NCBI RefSeq assembly: GCF_017876395.1
Contig: NZ_JAGINX010000001.1
Coordinates: 1-64,000, forward strand
Origin: Nesterenkonia lacusekhoensis
GTDB taxonomy: Bacteria > Actinomycetota > Actinomycetes > Actinomycetales > Micrococcaceae
Length of the DNA: 64,000 nt
Reading direction: 5' to 3'
Shown: positions 14,317 through 23,601 of the stretch, one piece after another
How positions within the stretch are numbered: position 1 is the first letter of the stretch
How the letters are laid out: the number at the start of each line of letters is the position of its first letter
Made by a program: the position numbers and the translations under genes
Notes under the pieces: generated by a model
Database searches by the model: none
Seen by the model: the letters and a program-made list of their open reading frames with translations, nothing else
Told to the model about the DNA's origin: nothing

Positions 14317-15830
14317 AGCTCCTCCAGACGGTCCAAGAAGTCGCGGGCCCAGCGCTTGACGTTGTGCGAGACCACCTGACGGCGCAGGACCTCCATACGG
14401 GTCCGGGCGTCCTCGCTGTCCATCTTGACCGCCTTGACGATCGCGGCCTTGAGCTCGTCGATGTCATGGGGGTTGATCAGCAGGGCCTGGCGCAGCTCAT
14501 CTGCGGCGCCAGTGAACTCGGAGAGCACCAGCACGCCGTCGTCGCCCTGCCGGGCCGCCACATACTCCTTGGCCACCAGGTTCATGCCGTCCCGCAGCGC
14601 GGTCACCAGCATGACGTCGGCCGCCAGGTACAGCGCCACCATCTCTTCGATCGGGTAGGAGTGGTGCAGATAGCGGATGGCGGTGTGGCCCATCGTGTCG
14701 AACTCACCGTTGACCCGTCCCACCGTCTGCTCGATCTCCTCCCTGAGCAGCTGATAGGACTCCACGCCCTCGCGGGAGGGGCTGGCCACCTGGACCAGGC
14801 AGGCCTCGCCCACGGTGAGCCGCTTGTCCTGGAGCAGCTCCTCGTAGGCCTTCATCCGGTGCCGGATGCCCTTGGTGTAGTCCAGCCGGTCCACACCCAG
14901 CAGCACCGTCTCCGGGCTGCCGAGCTCCTCACGGATCTGCGCGGCCCGGGCGATGATGTCCTCACGCTGGGCCAGCTCGGTGATGGTCTCAGTGTCGATG
15001 GAGATGGGGAAGGATCTGGCCTCCACCACCCGCGCGCTGCCGATGTCCGGGGCGGCCTCCTGGCGGGCCGCGGTGCCGCGGTCGGCGTCGGCGTCGAAGC
15101 CGGCCAGCGGGGAACCCTCGTCATGAGCCTTGGACTCGGTGGGTACGTGGATGCGGTCCTCCTCCACGTAGTAGCCCAACCGGTTGCGCACTGCGCGCTG
15201 GAAGTTGGTGGCATCGGAGCTGCGCTGGAAGCCGATCAGATCTGCGCCGAGCAGGCCCCGCAGCACCGAGTGGCGCCAGGGCAGCTGGGAGAACAGTCCC
15301 GGGGGAGGGAAGGGGATGTGGTTGAAGAAGCCGATCTTCACATCCGGGCGCAGCTCCCGCAGCATCGCCGGGACCAGCTGGAGCTGATAGTCCTGGACCC
15401 AGACCACGGCGCCTTCGGCGGCCACGGATGCGGCGTTCTCTGCGAACCGTCGGTTGACCCTCCGGTAGGCCTCGAACCAGTGCCGGTGGAACTCCGGTCG
15501 GGCAATCACGTCGTGGTAGAGCGGCCAGAGCGTGCCGTTGGAGAAGCCTTCGTAATAGTCTTCGAGCTCTTGGGCGCTCAGCGGCACCGGCACCAGGTGC
15601 ATATCCTCGTGGTCGAAGGCGTCGAGGACCTCGTCCGGAGCGCCGTGCCACCCGACCCAGGCCCCGTCGGAGGAGGCCATCAGCGGCGCCAGTGCGGTGA
15701 CCAGGCCGCCGGGAGAGCGCTGCCACCCGATGCTTCCGTCCTCCTGGGTGACTCGGTTGACGGCCAGCCGATTGGCCACCACCACGAAGTCGTACCCGTC
15801 TTTCTTCGTCATGCCTTCAGCCAATGCCAT
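14313..15830 (-). CDS. otsA: Trehalose-6-phosphate synthase
   Basis: Glycosyltransferase family 20 enzyme joining UDP-glucose and glucose 6-phosphate. The protein is 505 aa. The donor and acceptor loops are recognisable: NRLAVNRV, WQRSPGGLVTAL (about 36-47), VWVQDYQL, FFNHIPFPPPGLFSQLPWR and GVDRLDYTKGIRHR. It is the first gene of the otsA-otsB operon. ATG 15830 follows AAAGGG; a second ATG six codons later is an alternative. Confidence 0.95.
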   Translation of the reverse strand: MALAEGMTKKDGYDFVVVANRLAVNRVTQEDGSIGWQRSPGGLVTALAPLMASSDGAWVGWHGAPDEVLDAFDHEDMHLVPVPLSAQELEDYYEGFSNGTLWPLYHDVIARPEFHRHWFEAYRRVNRRFAENAASVAAEGAVVWVQDYQLQLVPAMLRELRPDVKIGFFNHIPFPPPGLFSQLPWRHSVLRGLLGADLIGFQRSSDATNFQRAVRNRLGYYVEEDRIHVPTESKAHDEGSPLAGFDADADRGTAARQEAAPDIGSARVVEARSFPISIDTETITELAQREDIIARAAQIREELGSPETVLLGVDRLDYTKGIRHRMKAYEELLQDKRLTVGEACLVQVASPSREGVESYQLLREEIEQTVGRVNGEFDTMGHTAIRYLHHSYPIEEMVALYLAADVMLVTALRDGMNLVAKEYVAARQGDDGVLVLSEFTGAADELRQALLINPHDIDELKAAIVKAVKMDSEDARTRMEVLRRQVVSHNVKRWARDFLDRLEEL

Positions 15831-16004
15831 GCACCCTTTCGTCCTGAACAGCGGGGAAGACGACGGCGACGACGCCGGTCGCTGCTGTAAGCCTACCTGG
15901 ACCGTTCAGCCTTCGTCCGGGTGCAGATGCGCGTGCTCCATGCGGAGGAGCTACCCTGGATGAGGCTTTTCCAGCTCTTCATCTAGTGCATATCGGAGAT
16001 TTCC

Positions 16005-16910
16005 ATGGCTCGGACTTCGCAGAACGGCAGCGCCCGTGAGCAGGCGCGGAAGATGCAGCAGGAGCAGGAGCGCAAGGAACGCATGCGCTCGCTGCTGCTC
16101 CGGCTCGGCGTGGTGGCTGTGGCAGTCGCCGTCGTCGTCGGACTGACCTTCTATGTGGTCAACCGCGGCGGAGGCGACGGCGGCGGTCAGTACACCACCG
16201 GCGCGGCCCCCTCGGTGGCCAACGAGGAGGGCGGCATCACGCTGACCTCCACCACGGAGCTGGCCGACGGCGATGATCTGGGTGAGGTCTCCAGCGACGA
16301 CGTCCCCGGCAGCGACGGTGCGGTGCCCGGCGGTGTGGAGACCGAGGAGGGCGAGGTCCCCCATGTGGTCATCTACACCGATCCCTCCTGCCCGTCCTGT
16401 CAGCAGTTCGAGGCGGAGAACCACGAGCAGATCGGTGAATGGCTCGACGCCGGCCAGATCACCGTGGAGTATCGCTCGGTGAACTTTGTGGGCCAGTACG
16501 CCCAGCGCGCCAACGGTGCGATCGCCTGCGTGGCCGAGGAGTCCCCGGAACACTTCTACGACTTCCTCGGGCAGGCCACGGTGAACCCGGACCAGTCGGT
16601 GGATGAGCTGGTCAGCGCCGCCGACGGTCTGGGCGCGGACATCTCCCAGTGCATGGACGACAACGAGTACTATGCCTTCACCGGCTACACCACCGCTCAG
16701 GCGCAGGCCCAGGAGATTCAGGGCACGCCCACCATCTTCGTGGACGGTGAGCAGATCGAAGGCTGGCAGGAGGGCGCCTTCGCTGAGGCGGTGAACTCCG
16801 CGATCGAGGAGAACGGCGGCGACGCCGGGGACGATGCCTCGCAGGAGGACGGTTCGGAGGACGCCTCCGAGGAGGGTGCTCAGGAGGAGGACCCCGCTCA
16901 GTCTGAGTGA
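16005..16910 (+). CDS. DsbA-like membrane-anchored thioredoxin-fold protein
   Basis: A 301-aa extracytoplasmic thiol-disulfide oxidoreductase. A charged cytoplasmic N-terminus (1-28) precedes one transmembrane segment (about 31-52). A thioredoxin fold with the active site DPSCPSCQQF (about 126-135) and the cis-Pro region GTPTIFV (about 240-247) follows. The family (DsbA/DSBA-like, DUF-type 'thioredoxin domain-containing' of actinobacteria) introduces or shuffles disulfides in exported proteins. The last 35 residues are a highly acidic Glu/Asp/Ala tail. GGAG precedes ATG by 9 nt. Confidence 0.9.
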   Translation: MARTSQNGSAREQARKMQQEQERKERMRSLLLRLGVVAVAVAVVVGLTFYVVNRGGGDGGGQYTTGAAPSVANEEGGITLTSTTELADGDDLGEVSSDDVPGSDGAVPGGVETEEGEVPHVVIYTDPSCPSCQQFEAENHEQIGEWLDAGQITVEYRSVNFVGQYAQRANGAIACVAEESPEHFYDFLGQATVNPDQSVDELVSAADGLGADISQCMDDNEYYAFTGYTTAQAQAQEIQGTPTIFVDGEQIEGWQEGAFAEAVNSAIEENGGDAGDDASQEDGSEDASEEGAQEEDPAQSE

Positions 16911-16992
16911 TAGACTCTTCAGTCGGCGCCGCAGTCTTCTGCCAGCTGCCCCGTCAGCTAGACGGTCAGCTCCGCAGGCCGCTGCGGCCCAC

Positions 16993-17065
16993 GCCTCCTT
17001 AGCTCAGCTGGTAGAGCAGCTGATTTGTAATCAGCAGGTCGTCGGTTCGAACCCGGCAGGGGGCT
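16993..17065 (+). tRNA. tRNA-Thr (TGT)
   Basis: The acceptor GCCTCCT pairs with AGGGGGC. The D-arm is AGCTCAGCTGGTAGAGC. The anticodon arm CTGAT-TTGTA-ATCAG has loop TTTGTAA (anticodon TGT). The T-arm contains GGTTCGAACCC. Length is 73 nt, discriminator T, CCA not encoded. Confidence 0.95.
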
Positions 17066-17074
17066 CTGTTTCAT

Positions 17075-17109
17075 GAACGCCCGGAATGCCAGAGCACTTC
17101 CGGGCGTTC
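17075..17109 (+). terminator. Hairpin terminator after tRNA-Thr
   Basis: An 11-bp perfect inverted repeat, GAACGCCCGGA (17075-17085) and TCCGGGCGTTC (17099-17109), lies 10 nt after the tRNA. Confidence 0.7.
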
Positions 17110-17279
17110 GCATGTGCATCTGTGGTTCGTCCTCCTGAGTCTCGCACCGGTCGGCCTGCCCGGTGGCGTCCACCCCGGCCGGCTCCATCGACGGAGGATT
17201 CCCGTCCCGCAGGACGTAATGCCCCCTGATCCTCAGCCTGTGGACTGTGCTGAGCGTCAGGGCTGATGGAGGCTCCAGA

Positions 17280-18812
17280 TTGTCTGACACCACCACCGAC
17301 GCCCCGCCGGCCCTCACCGAGGAGAGGATGCCGCGGGCCCATAAGCTCACGATCGGCGCGCTGCTGGTCGCAGCGTTCGTGATGATCCTCAACGAAACCA
17401 TCATGAACGTCGCGCTGACTCCTCTGCAGGAGGAGTTCCAGGTCACCGAGACCACCATCCAGTGGCTGACCACTGCGTTCATGCTGACCTTGGCCGTGGT
17501 CATCCCGACCACCGGCTTCATCATCCAGCGCTTCAGCCTGCGCGGGGTGTTCAGCGCCGCGATGTCCCTGTTCATCGCCGGCACCGCTCTGTGTGCGGCG
17601 GCCCCCGGATTCGAGTTCCTGGTGGCAGGCCGTGTGGTCCAGGCCGCCGGCACCGCCATCATGCTGCCGCTGATGATGACCACGGTGCTGACCCTGGTCC
17701 CGCTGCGCCGCCGCGGCGTGGTCATGGGCAACATCGCCATCGTCATCTCCGTGGCCCCGGCCACCGGCCCGGCGCTCTCCGGGCTCATCCTGTACCTGGC
17801 CGACTGGCGCTGGATGTTCCTGACCATCCTGCCGATCGCCGTGATCGCCCTGCTGCTGGGCCGCCCGCGTCTGGACCCGACGCCGGGCACTGTGGGCAAG
17901 CCGCTCAACATCCCCTCGCTGCTGCTGGCCGTCCCCGGCTTCGGCGGCCTGGTCTACGGCATCAGCCAGATCGGCGGTGGCCACGGCACCGAGGACCTCG
18001 ACGCCGGCGCCGAGGGCGGCGTGGACCCGGTGGCGCTGATCGTCCTCGGCGTGGGCCTGCTGTGCCTGGCCGGCTTCGTGCTGCTGCAGATCCGTCTGCA
18101 GAAGTCCGAGTCCGCTCTGTTGAACCTCAAGCCCTTCAAATACACGATGTACACCCGGGCCCTGGCGATGATGCTGCTGATGATGATCGCCCTGTTCGGC
18201 GCGCTCATCATCCTGCCGATGTTCCTGCAGCAGGCCCGCGGTCTGGGCACGCTGGAGACCGGTCTGCTCATGCTGCCCGGCGGTGTGCTCATGGCGCTGA
18301 TGGCCCCGCCGGTGGGCCGGCTCTACGACAAGGTGGGGCCCAAGCCTCTGGTCATCCCCGGTGCGAGCATCCTGATCCTGTCCCTGCTGGCGATGAGCAT
18401 GCTGGCCCCAGATACGCCGATCGCGATGGTCCTGGCCCTACACGTGGTGCTCTCCTCCGGACTGGCGCTGCTGTTCACCCCGGGCTTCACCACGGCGATG
18501 AACCCGCTGCCGCAGCCGCTGTACTCCCACGGCTCGGCCGCGCTGAACACGCTGCAGCAGCTGGCCGCCGCCATCGGCACCGCCGCACTGGTGGCCGTGA
18601 TGGGCATCGGCGCCGCCATAGCCGTCTCCCAGGGTGCGACGGCGGCCGAGGCCGAGCTCGAGGGCTTCCGCACCGCGTTCCGCACAGCGGCTGTGCTGAG
18701 CATCGGCACGCTGATCCTGGGCGCCACGCTGCGGGCCACCCAGGCTGAGGACGGCGATGAGGATGCCGAGGAGGTCGTGATCGAGGAGGCTCCGGAGAAG
18801 GAGCCCTCCTGA
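17280..18812 (+). CDS. MDR-type MFS transporter (DHA2 family)
   Basis: A 510-aa drug:H+ antiporter-like permease with about 14 hydrophobic segments. The N-terminal half shows LNETIMNVALTPLQ and WLTTAFMLTLAVVIPTTGFI, typical of EmrB/LfrA-type DHA2 proteins. The motif C-like region VAPATGPALSGL follows. The likely start is TTG at 17280, with GGAGG (17268-17272) 7 nt upstream; an in-frame ATG at 17247 lacks a site. The C-terminus is a Glu/Asp-rich tail. It is monocistronic, ending at a 12-bp hairpin. The substrate is not predictable. Confidence 0.88.
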   Translation: MSDTTTDAPPALTEERMPRAHKLTIGALLVAAFVMILNETIMNVALTPLQEEFQVTETTIQWLTTAFMLTLAVVIPTTGFIIQRFSLRGVFSAAMSLFIAGTALCAAAPGFEFLVAGRVVQAAGTAIMLPLMMTTVLTLVPLRRRGVVMGNIAIVISVAPATGPALSGLILYLADWRWMFLTILPIAVIALLLGRPRLDPTPGTVGKPLNIPSLLLAVPGFGGLVYGISQIGGGHGTEDLDAGAEGGVDPVALIVLGVGLLCLAGFVLLQIRLQKSESALLNLKPFKYTMYTRALAMMLLMMIALFGALIILPMFLQQARGLGTLETGLLMLPGGVLMALMAPPVGRLYDKVGPKPLVIPGASILILSLLAMSMLAPDTPIAMVLALHVVLSSGLALLFTPGFTTAMNPLPQPLYSHGSAALNTLQQLAAAIGTAALVAVMGIGAAIAVSQGATAAEAELEGFRTAFRTAAVLSIGTLILGATLRATQAEDGDEDAEEVVIEEAPEKEPS

Positions 18813-18817
18813 TCGGC

Positions 18818-18846
18818 GTCGGCCGCTGACCCGGCTCAGCGGCCGA
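18818..18846 (+). terminator. Hairpin terminator
   Basis: A 12-bp perfect inverted repeat, GTCGGCCGCTGA (18818-18829) and TCAGCGGCCGAC (18835-18846), directly after the MFS stop. Confidence 0.7.
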
Positions 18847-18891
18847 CAGGTCGGGCCGGCCGGTCCGAGCGCCACAACAGAACACCACGGC

Positions 18892-18934
18892 GAAGGGCCC
18901 GGTGGGATGCACTGATCATCCCGCCGAGCCCTTC
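18892..18934. terminator. Second intergenic hairpin
   Basis: GAAGGGC..GGTGGGATG (from 18892) pairs with CATCCCGCC..GCCCTTC (to 18934), leaving a 7-nt loop and one bulged position. Together with the next hairpin it fills the 347-bp gap before the NAD(P)-binding protein gene, in which no gene is seen. Confidence 0.5.
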
Positions 18935-19000
18935 TGAGTGTTCAGTTCTGGTGGAGAGGAAGTCTGGCTCAGAAGCCCCTGCGGACCTCTTCTTGGAAGC

Positions 19001-19027
19001 GGGGCCCGCCCGCACCAGGCGGGCCCC
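19001..19027. terminator. Third intergenic hairpin
   Basis: A 10-bp perfect inverted repeat, GGGGCCCGCC (19001-19010) and GGCGGGCCCC (19018-19027), with a 7-nt loop. An AT-rich promoter-like stretch (CATAATTAATACGC, about 19061-19075) follows and may drive the next gene. Confidence 0.5.
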
Positions 19028-19159
19028 TGTCGCACCCAAGTGAGTACTACCTTACGGGCGCCATAATTAATACGCAAGCCCTATTTTGCGAAATCTCTGA
19101 AATTTCTGCTCAGGGGGCTGTGTTGTCCCGGGTGGATACGACGACGAAGAGAGGTTCCC

Positions 19160-19846
19160 ATGTCTGACAAGCGAGTGGTCATCATCGGCGGGCACGGCAA
19201 GATCGCCCTGCTCGCCGCCCCGAAGCTCACCCAGGCCGGCTATTCGGTGGACTCGGTGATCCGCAACCCTGAGCATGCCGAGGATGTCTCCGCCGTCGGT
19301 GTGAACCCGGTGGTGCTGGACGTGGAGCAGGCCGACGTCGAGACCCTCGCCGAGGCCTTCGCCGGAGCCGAGGCTGTGGTCTTCTCCGCCGGCGCCGGCG
19401 GAGGCAGCCCCGCCCGCACCAAGGCAGTGGACCAGGACGCGGCCATGCGCACCATGGATGCCGCGGCCCAGGCCGGAGTCAGCCGCTATGTGATGGTCTC
19501 CTACGCCCGCGCGGAGACCGACATCCACACGCTGGAACCGGAGAACTCCTTCTATCCCTATGCGGCGGCCAAGCACCACGCCGACAACTACCTGCGCGGC
19601 ACCGAGCTGGACTACACCATCCTCGGGCCCGGCCGTCTGACCCTGGATCCCGCCTCCCGGAAGCTGCAGATCCTCGACGCCGACGGCGCCGCCGTGGCTA
19701 AGGAGGAAGGCGGCGAGGGGGTCACCCACACCTCCCGGGAGAACGTGGCCGAAGTCATCGCCCATGTGCTCAGTGAGCGTGTCGCGGTGAAGCAGACGGT
19801 GAACTTCTTCGACGGCGAGACTCCGCTGGAGGAGGCCATCCGCTGA
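19160..19846 (+). CDS. NAD(P)-binding atypical SDR / NmrA-like protein
   Basis: A 228-aa single Rossmann-fold protein. The N-terminal VVIIGGHGKIALLAAPKL carries the GxxGxxA-type dinucleotide motif of atypical short-chain dehydrogenases (YwnB/YtfG/NmrA-like). YAAAKHHAD (about 134-142) resembles the YxxxK catalytic pair. Such proteins act as NAD(P)H-dependent reductases or redox sensors; the substrate is unknown. AGAGG precedes ATG. It is a single gene followed by tRNA-Val. Confidence 0.85.
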   Translation: MSDKRVVIIGGHGKIALLAAPKLTQAGYSVDSVIRNPEHAEDVSAVGVNPVVLDVEQADVETLAEAFAGAEAVVFSAGAGGGSPARTKAVDQDAAMRTMDAAAQAGVSRYVMVSYARAETDIHTLEPENSFYPYAAAKHHADNYLRGTELDYTILGPGRLTLDPASRKLQILDADGAAVAKEEGGEGVTHTSRENVAEVIAHVLSERVAVKQTVNFFDGETPLEEAIR

Positions 19847-19952
19847 AGGCTTTCAGCCGATCAGCGCCTCGAGGGGCTGGGAATTTCATCTCCGGCCCCT
19901 CGAGGTGCTAATCTTCTATGGCACTCAGGCGCGATGCGCAGTGGTGCACCGA

Positions 19953-20029
19953 GGATCTGTAGCTCAGTTGGTTAGAGCGCACGCTTCACACGCGTGAGGT
20001 CGATGGTTCGAGTCCATTCAGATCCACCA
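19953..20029 (+). tRNA. tRNA-Val (CAC)
   Basis: The acceptor GGATCTG pairs with CAGATCC. The D-arm is AGCTCAGTTGGTTAGAGC. The anticodon stem CACGC/GCGTG has loop TTCACAC (anticodon CAC). The T-arm contains GGTTCGAGTCC. Discriminator A and an encoded CCA (20027-20029) follow. Confidence 0.95.
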
Positions 20030-20072
20030 CAACTTCTGGCCTGAACTCATCAGGCACCACCGATCGACTTCA

Positions 20073-20108
20073 CCACAATGACCCGGGAGATCCCGGGTCA
20101 TTTTGTGG
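20073..20108 (+). terminator. Rho-independent terminator of tRNA-Val
   Basis: AATGACCCGGGA and TCCCGGGTCATT flank a 2-nt loop and the right arm runs into TTTTGTGG. This is one of the few hairpins here with a U-tract. It overlaps the 5' region of the ThrE-type gene. Confidence 0.8.
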
Positions 20109-20132
20109 TTGTATTGCAGGAAGGGAGGGGCT

Positions 20133-22358
20133 TTGTCGTCAGATCGCGATGAGAGCTACGAGCCGGAGGCCATCGATCCGATGATCTCCGCGCCCACAGC
20201 AGATGTCTCCGCGATTCCTGTGGTGCGTTCCTCCGCGGCATCCGACGATGAGGCCGAGGAGGAGTCCTCCGGCGGTTTCGTGAAGTCCCTGACCTCCTCC
20301 ATCGCCTCCTCCTGGCAGGCCTCCACTGAGGCTGAGGCCGCCCTGGAATGGGAGGAGTACGACGCCGAGGCCGCCGACCGCGCGGTCGAGGAGCGCGAGG
20401 ACGATTCCGGCTCGCGCCACGAGTTCACCCCGGATCCCGAGTTCCAGCGGACCTACACGGCGGTGAACTCCGCAGTCTCCGCCCCCTCCACCGAGGATCT
20501 GGACCACCACCTGCACACCTACGCCTATCCCGAGGTTGAGGCTCCGCAGACGATGGAGCCCAACCGCTACGCCTCCGACCCCATCCAGGGCGGAGCGCGG
20601 GACTACTGGGAGTCCTTCCCCAGCACCGGAGACTGGTCCCACACCGAGGCGCTGGGTCCGCAGATCCCCACCACCGGCAACACTGAGGCCGTCTCCCCCT
20701 GGGAGCAGCGCGCCGCCGAGGCCGCCCGCAGCCAGCAGGAGGGGGAGCCGACGTCGGCGTCGGGAGTTCTGGACCTGTCCTTCACCTCCTCGATCGGCAA
20801 CCTGCCCTCCACCCCGCTGGAAGCCGCACCGCTGCGCCGCCGCTCCGTCCTGCGGCCCAGCCGAATCCGCGACAAGATCGGCCCGCAGCGCCTGAAGGGT
20901 GCGCCGATCTTCGACCGCACCGTCTTCGACCAGAAGCTCAAGCCCCAGCAGGTCCAGCAGGCGTTCCGGAGGATCATGCGTCCGGAGGCGCCGATGACCT
21001 CCGCCATGCCGATCCTCGACCGGCTGGAGGGGACGCCCTTCGCGAACCCGCAGCAGGCCGAGGCCCCGGTGGAGTCGGAGGAGCCGGCCACCATCGCCTT
21101 CGTCCTGGACCTCGGGGAGACCCTCTTCCGCTACGGTGCCGGTGCTCTGGAGGTGGAGACCTCCATCATCGCCACCACTGCGGCCTTCGGGATGAAGAAC
21201 ACCGATGTGGACATCACCAACCAGTCCATCAGCCTCAACTGGGCGCCTGAGGGGAAGATCCCCTATTCGCGGGTCCGTGTGGTGCGCTCCTGGTCCGGGA
21301 ACTATAAGGCTTTGGCGGCGGTCCACCAGCTGGTGGCCGACATCGTCGCCGGACGGATGACCCGCAGCGACGCCGCACAGCGGCTGGAGGAGATCACTCG
21401 GGAGCCCAAGCCGTTCCCGCGCTGGGTGGTCACGGTGGCCGGCGGCTTCTTCGCCAGCTTCTTCGCCAGCTTCCTGGGTGCGCCCCTGCTGGATGCCACG
21501 CTGGGCTTCTTCGGCACGCTGATCGTGCTGTGGCTGACCCGGCAGCTGACCACCTGGCGGGTGCCCGAATACTTCGGCCTGGCGGCCGGCGGATTCGTCG
21601 CGTCCTTCCTCGCCATGGGTGCCTTCACGATGGGCGTGGACATCACCCCGTCCATGGTGGTGGCCGGATCCCTGATGATCCTGCTCCCTTCGGCGCGAGT
21701 GGTCTCAGCCATCCAGGATGCGATCAACGGCTTCCCGATCACCGCGGCCGGCCGTCTGCTCTCCTCGATGATCGCCTTCGCCGGCATGACCTCCGGGATT
21801 ATGGCCGCAGTGGTGATCTGGGACCTGATGGGCGCCCCGCACATCGTCATCGCCGATGGTCTGACGCGCATCTATCCGGCGCCGGTGCTGATCGTGCTGG
21901 TGTTCTTCGCCGGCTCCTGCGCGGCCATCGTGGAGCAGGCGCGCCTGCGGATGATCCTGCCCATCGGGGCGGTCTCCGCGCTGGGCTTCGCCGGCTTCTA
22001 CGCCGCGGAGCTGATCGGCCTGGGGGAGCGGATCACCCCGATCATCGGCGCGACCATCGTGGGTGCGCTGGGCCGCGTGGTGGCGCTGCGCATGGGTGCA
22101 CCGCAGCTGGTGGTCGCAGTGCCGGCCATGATGTTCATGCTGCCCGGCCTCATGGTCTTCCGCGGCATGTACCAGATCGCGATCGAGAACCCCGAGACCA
22201 CGATGGTCATGTCGATGATGGGCGGCCTGGCCGAGCTGTTCAACGCGCTGATCATCATTCTGGCCATCGCCTCCGGGATCGTGCTCGGCGACGTGTCCAT
22301 GCGTCCGCTGACCTCCAGCCTGCAGTCCAACGAGCGCTCGCGCACCCGCAACCGCTGA
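20133..22358 (+). CDS. ThrE-type threonine/serine exporter with long N-terminal extension
   Basis: A 741-aa inner-membrane exporter. Residues 1-about 300 are acidic, low-complexity and without membrane segments. From about 310 comes the cytoplasmic ThrE domain (FVLDLGETLFRYGAGALEVE, then RVRVVRSWSGNYKALAAVHQL). About ten transmembrane segments follow (435-740), the ThrE plus ThrE_2 layout. Corynebacterial ThrE is about 490 aa, so the extension is extra. The start is probably TTG at 20133 behind AAGGGAGG. Another TTG at 20103 lies inside the tRNA terminator and has no ribosome site. Confidence 0.85.
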   Translation: MSSDRDESYEPEAIDPMISAPTADVSAIPVVRSSAASDDEAEEESSGGFVKSLTSSIASSWQASTEAEAALEWEEYDAEAADRAVEEREDDSGSRHEFTPDPEFQRTYTAVNSAVSAPSTEDLDHHLHTYAYPEVEAPQTMEPNRYASDPIQGGARDYWESFPSTGDWSHTEALGPQIPTTGNTEAVSPWEQRAAEAARSQQEGEPTSASGVLDLSFTSSIGNLPSTPLEAAPLRRRSVLRPSRIRDKIGPQRLKGAPIFDRTVFDQKLKPQQVQQAFRRIMRPEAPMTSAMPILDRLEGTPFANPQQAEAPVESEEPATIAFVLDLGETLFRYGAGALEVETSIIATTAAFGMKNTDVDITNQSISLNWAPEGKIPYSRVRVVRSWSGNYKALAAVHQLVADIVAGRMTRSDAAQRLEEITREPKPFPRWVVTVAGGFFASFFASFLGAPLLDATLGFFGTLIVLWLTRQLTTWRVPEYFGLAAGGFVASFLAMGAFTMGVDITPSMVVAGSLMILLPSARVVSAIQDAINGFPITAAGRLLSSMIAFAGMTSGIMAAVVIWDLMGAPHIVIADGLTRIYPAPVLIVLVFFAGSCAAIVEQARLRMILPIGAVSALGFAGFYAAELIGLGERITPIIGATIVGALGRVVALRMGAPQLVVAVPAMMFMLPGLMVFRGMYQIAIENPETTMVMSMMGGLAELFNALIIILAIASGIVLGDVSMRPLTSSLQSNERSRTRNR

Positions 22359-22392
22359 GGTCGCGAGCTGTGCTGGGTGGCCGGCGTCGGAC

Positions 22393-23103
22393 TCAGCGCA
22401 GCTGCCAGTCGATGGGCTCGGCGCCCAGACGTTCCAGCTCCTGGTTGGCCCGGGAGAAGGGCTTCGAGCCGAAGAAGCCTCGCCGGGCAGAGAGCGGAGA
22501 CGGGTGGGGGCTGGTGATCACGGCCGTGTGCTCGCCCTGATCCAGCAGCGGCGCCATCTTGCGCGCATCGGCGCCCCAGAGGATGGAGACCAGCGGGGTG
22601 CCGCGCTCCACCAGGGCCTCCAGGGCGGTCCGGGTGATCTCCTCCCAGCCGATCCCTCGGTGCGAGCCGGGGCTGCCGGCGCTGACGGTCAGCACACGGT
22701 TGAGCATCAGCACCCCCTGGTGGGCCCAGGTGCTCAGGTCCCCGTGCTCGGAGGGGGCCAGGCCGAGATCGTCCTGACGCTCCTTGAAGATGTTCTGCAG
22801 GCTGCGTGGCAGCGGCCGCACGTCGGGGGCCACGGCGAAGGACATGCCGATCGGGTGCCCGGGGGTCGGGTAGGGGTCCTGTCCCAGGATGATGACCTTG
22901 ACCCGGTCGAAGGGCTGACGGAAGGCGCGCAGCACGCGGGTCGGGGCCGGGAGGATGTCCTCGCCCAGCTCGCGGCGTCGGGTGAGCTCCTCGCGGATGG
23001 AGGCGAAGCGCTCGGCCTGGGAGGACAGTGCCTGCTCCCAGGCCGGCTCCAAGGGTGCCACCAGCGAGGGGGAGAGCTCCTGCTCCTGCTCCGAACTGCT
23101 CAT
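22393..23103 (-). CDS. ung: Uracil-DNA glycosylase
   Basis: Excises uracil from DNA in base excision repair. The protein is 236 aa from the preferred ATG at 23103, which has GGAG 8 nt upstream; an ATG at 23133 lacks a site. Family 1 motifs are clear: the water-activating loop [13 protein letters not shown] (about 70), LLLNRVLTV-like region ([13 protein letters not shown]) and the DNA-intercalation loop [17 protein letters not shown] (about 200). It is convergent with the ThrE-type gene (34-bp gap). Its upstream side abuts the composite transposon. Confidence 0.96.
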   Translation of the reverse strand: MSSSEQEQELSPSLVAPLEPAWEQALSSQAERFASIREELTRRRELGEDILPAPTRVLRAFRQPFDRVKVIILGQDPYPTPGHPIGMSFAVAPDVRPLPRSLQNIFKERQDDLGLAPSEHGDLSTWAHQGVLMLNRVLTVSAGSPGSHRGIGWEEITRTALEALVERGTPLVSILWGADARKMAPLLDQGEHTAVITSPHPSPLSARRGFFGSKPFSRANQELERLGAEPIDWQLR

Positions 23104-23207
23104 CATGATCTCTCCGGCTGCGTTCTCGTCCATAGCTGCATGTGTGAGGTCGTAGGACCCTCATGCCTCTGTCTTCAGCCTAGCGACTGTCCCACAGTCG
23201 GCAAAAA

Positions 23208-23373
23208 GGCTCTTCCCAGATGAGGGTGTAGGTCGGCCGGGCGCGTCGGTCCGCAGATAGACGTCGAGGTCTCCCGACGACGGAGGTTCCTACGCCATCC
23301 GTCCGAAAGACCTCGACGTGACCGACGCTACCCCGCCGGCCGGCCTCGGCCGCCCTGACCTAACCGCCTTCGC
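23208..23373 (+). mobile_element. Solo left end of an ISL3-type IS (truncated copy)
   Basis: The first about 166 bp match the start of the complete IS at 25485 with only five mismatches over about 163 bp (near 97% identity). This includes the terminal repeat, the hairpin before the transposase and the first 19 codons. Homology stops after CGCCTTCGC. The truncated frame (GTG at about 23318) would end after 26 codons. It then runs into CATCCCAATCGG (23378-23389), which equals the complement of the IS right end. Confidence 0.85.
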
Positions 23374-23601
23374 GTCTCATCCCAATCGGCTCTGATCGGG
23401 TCTGCTGACCCTCTCGACGAGAACGCAGCGACATCACAGCCACCCAACCCCGACCGTCCGGGAAGCCGGGGCACGTCACATGGGCTGTGCTGCGGGCGTG
23501 TCGAGTGGGTAGTCCAGGGGCGACGCAGGAGCGTCGACGCGACGTGCTGAGAGGTGGTTCCCACCGAGCGCTAGGACACCGGCTACAGGCATGGCGATAG
23601 G

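Noticed and set aside
14364-15890. 508-codon plus-strand ORF opposite otsA
   Set aside because: Antisense shadow typical of high-GC genes; otsA is unmistakable.
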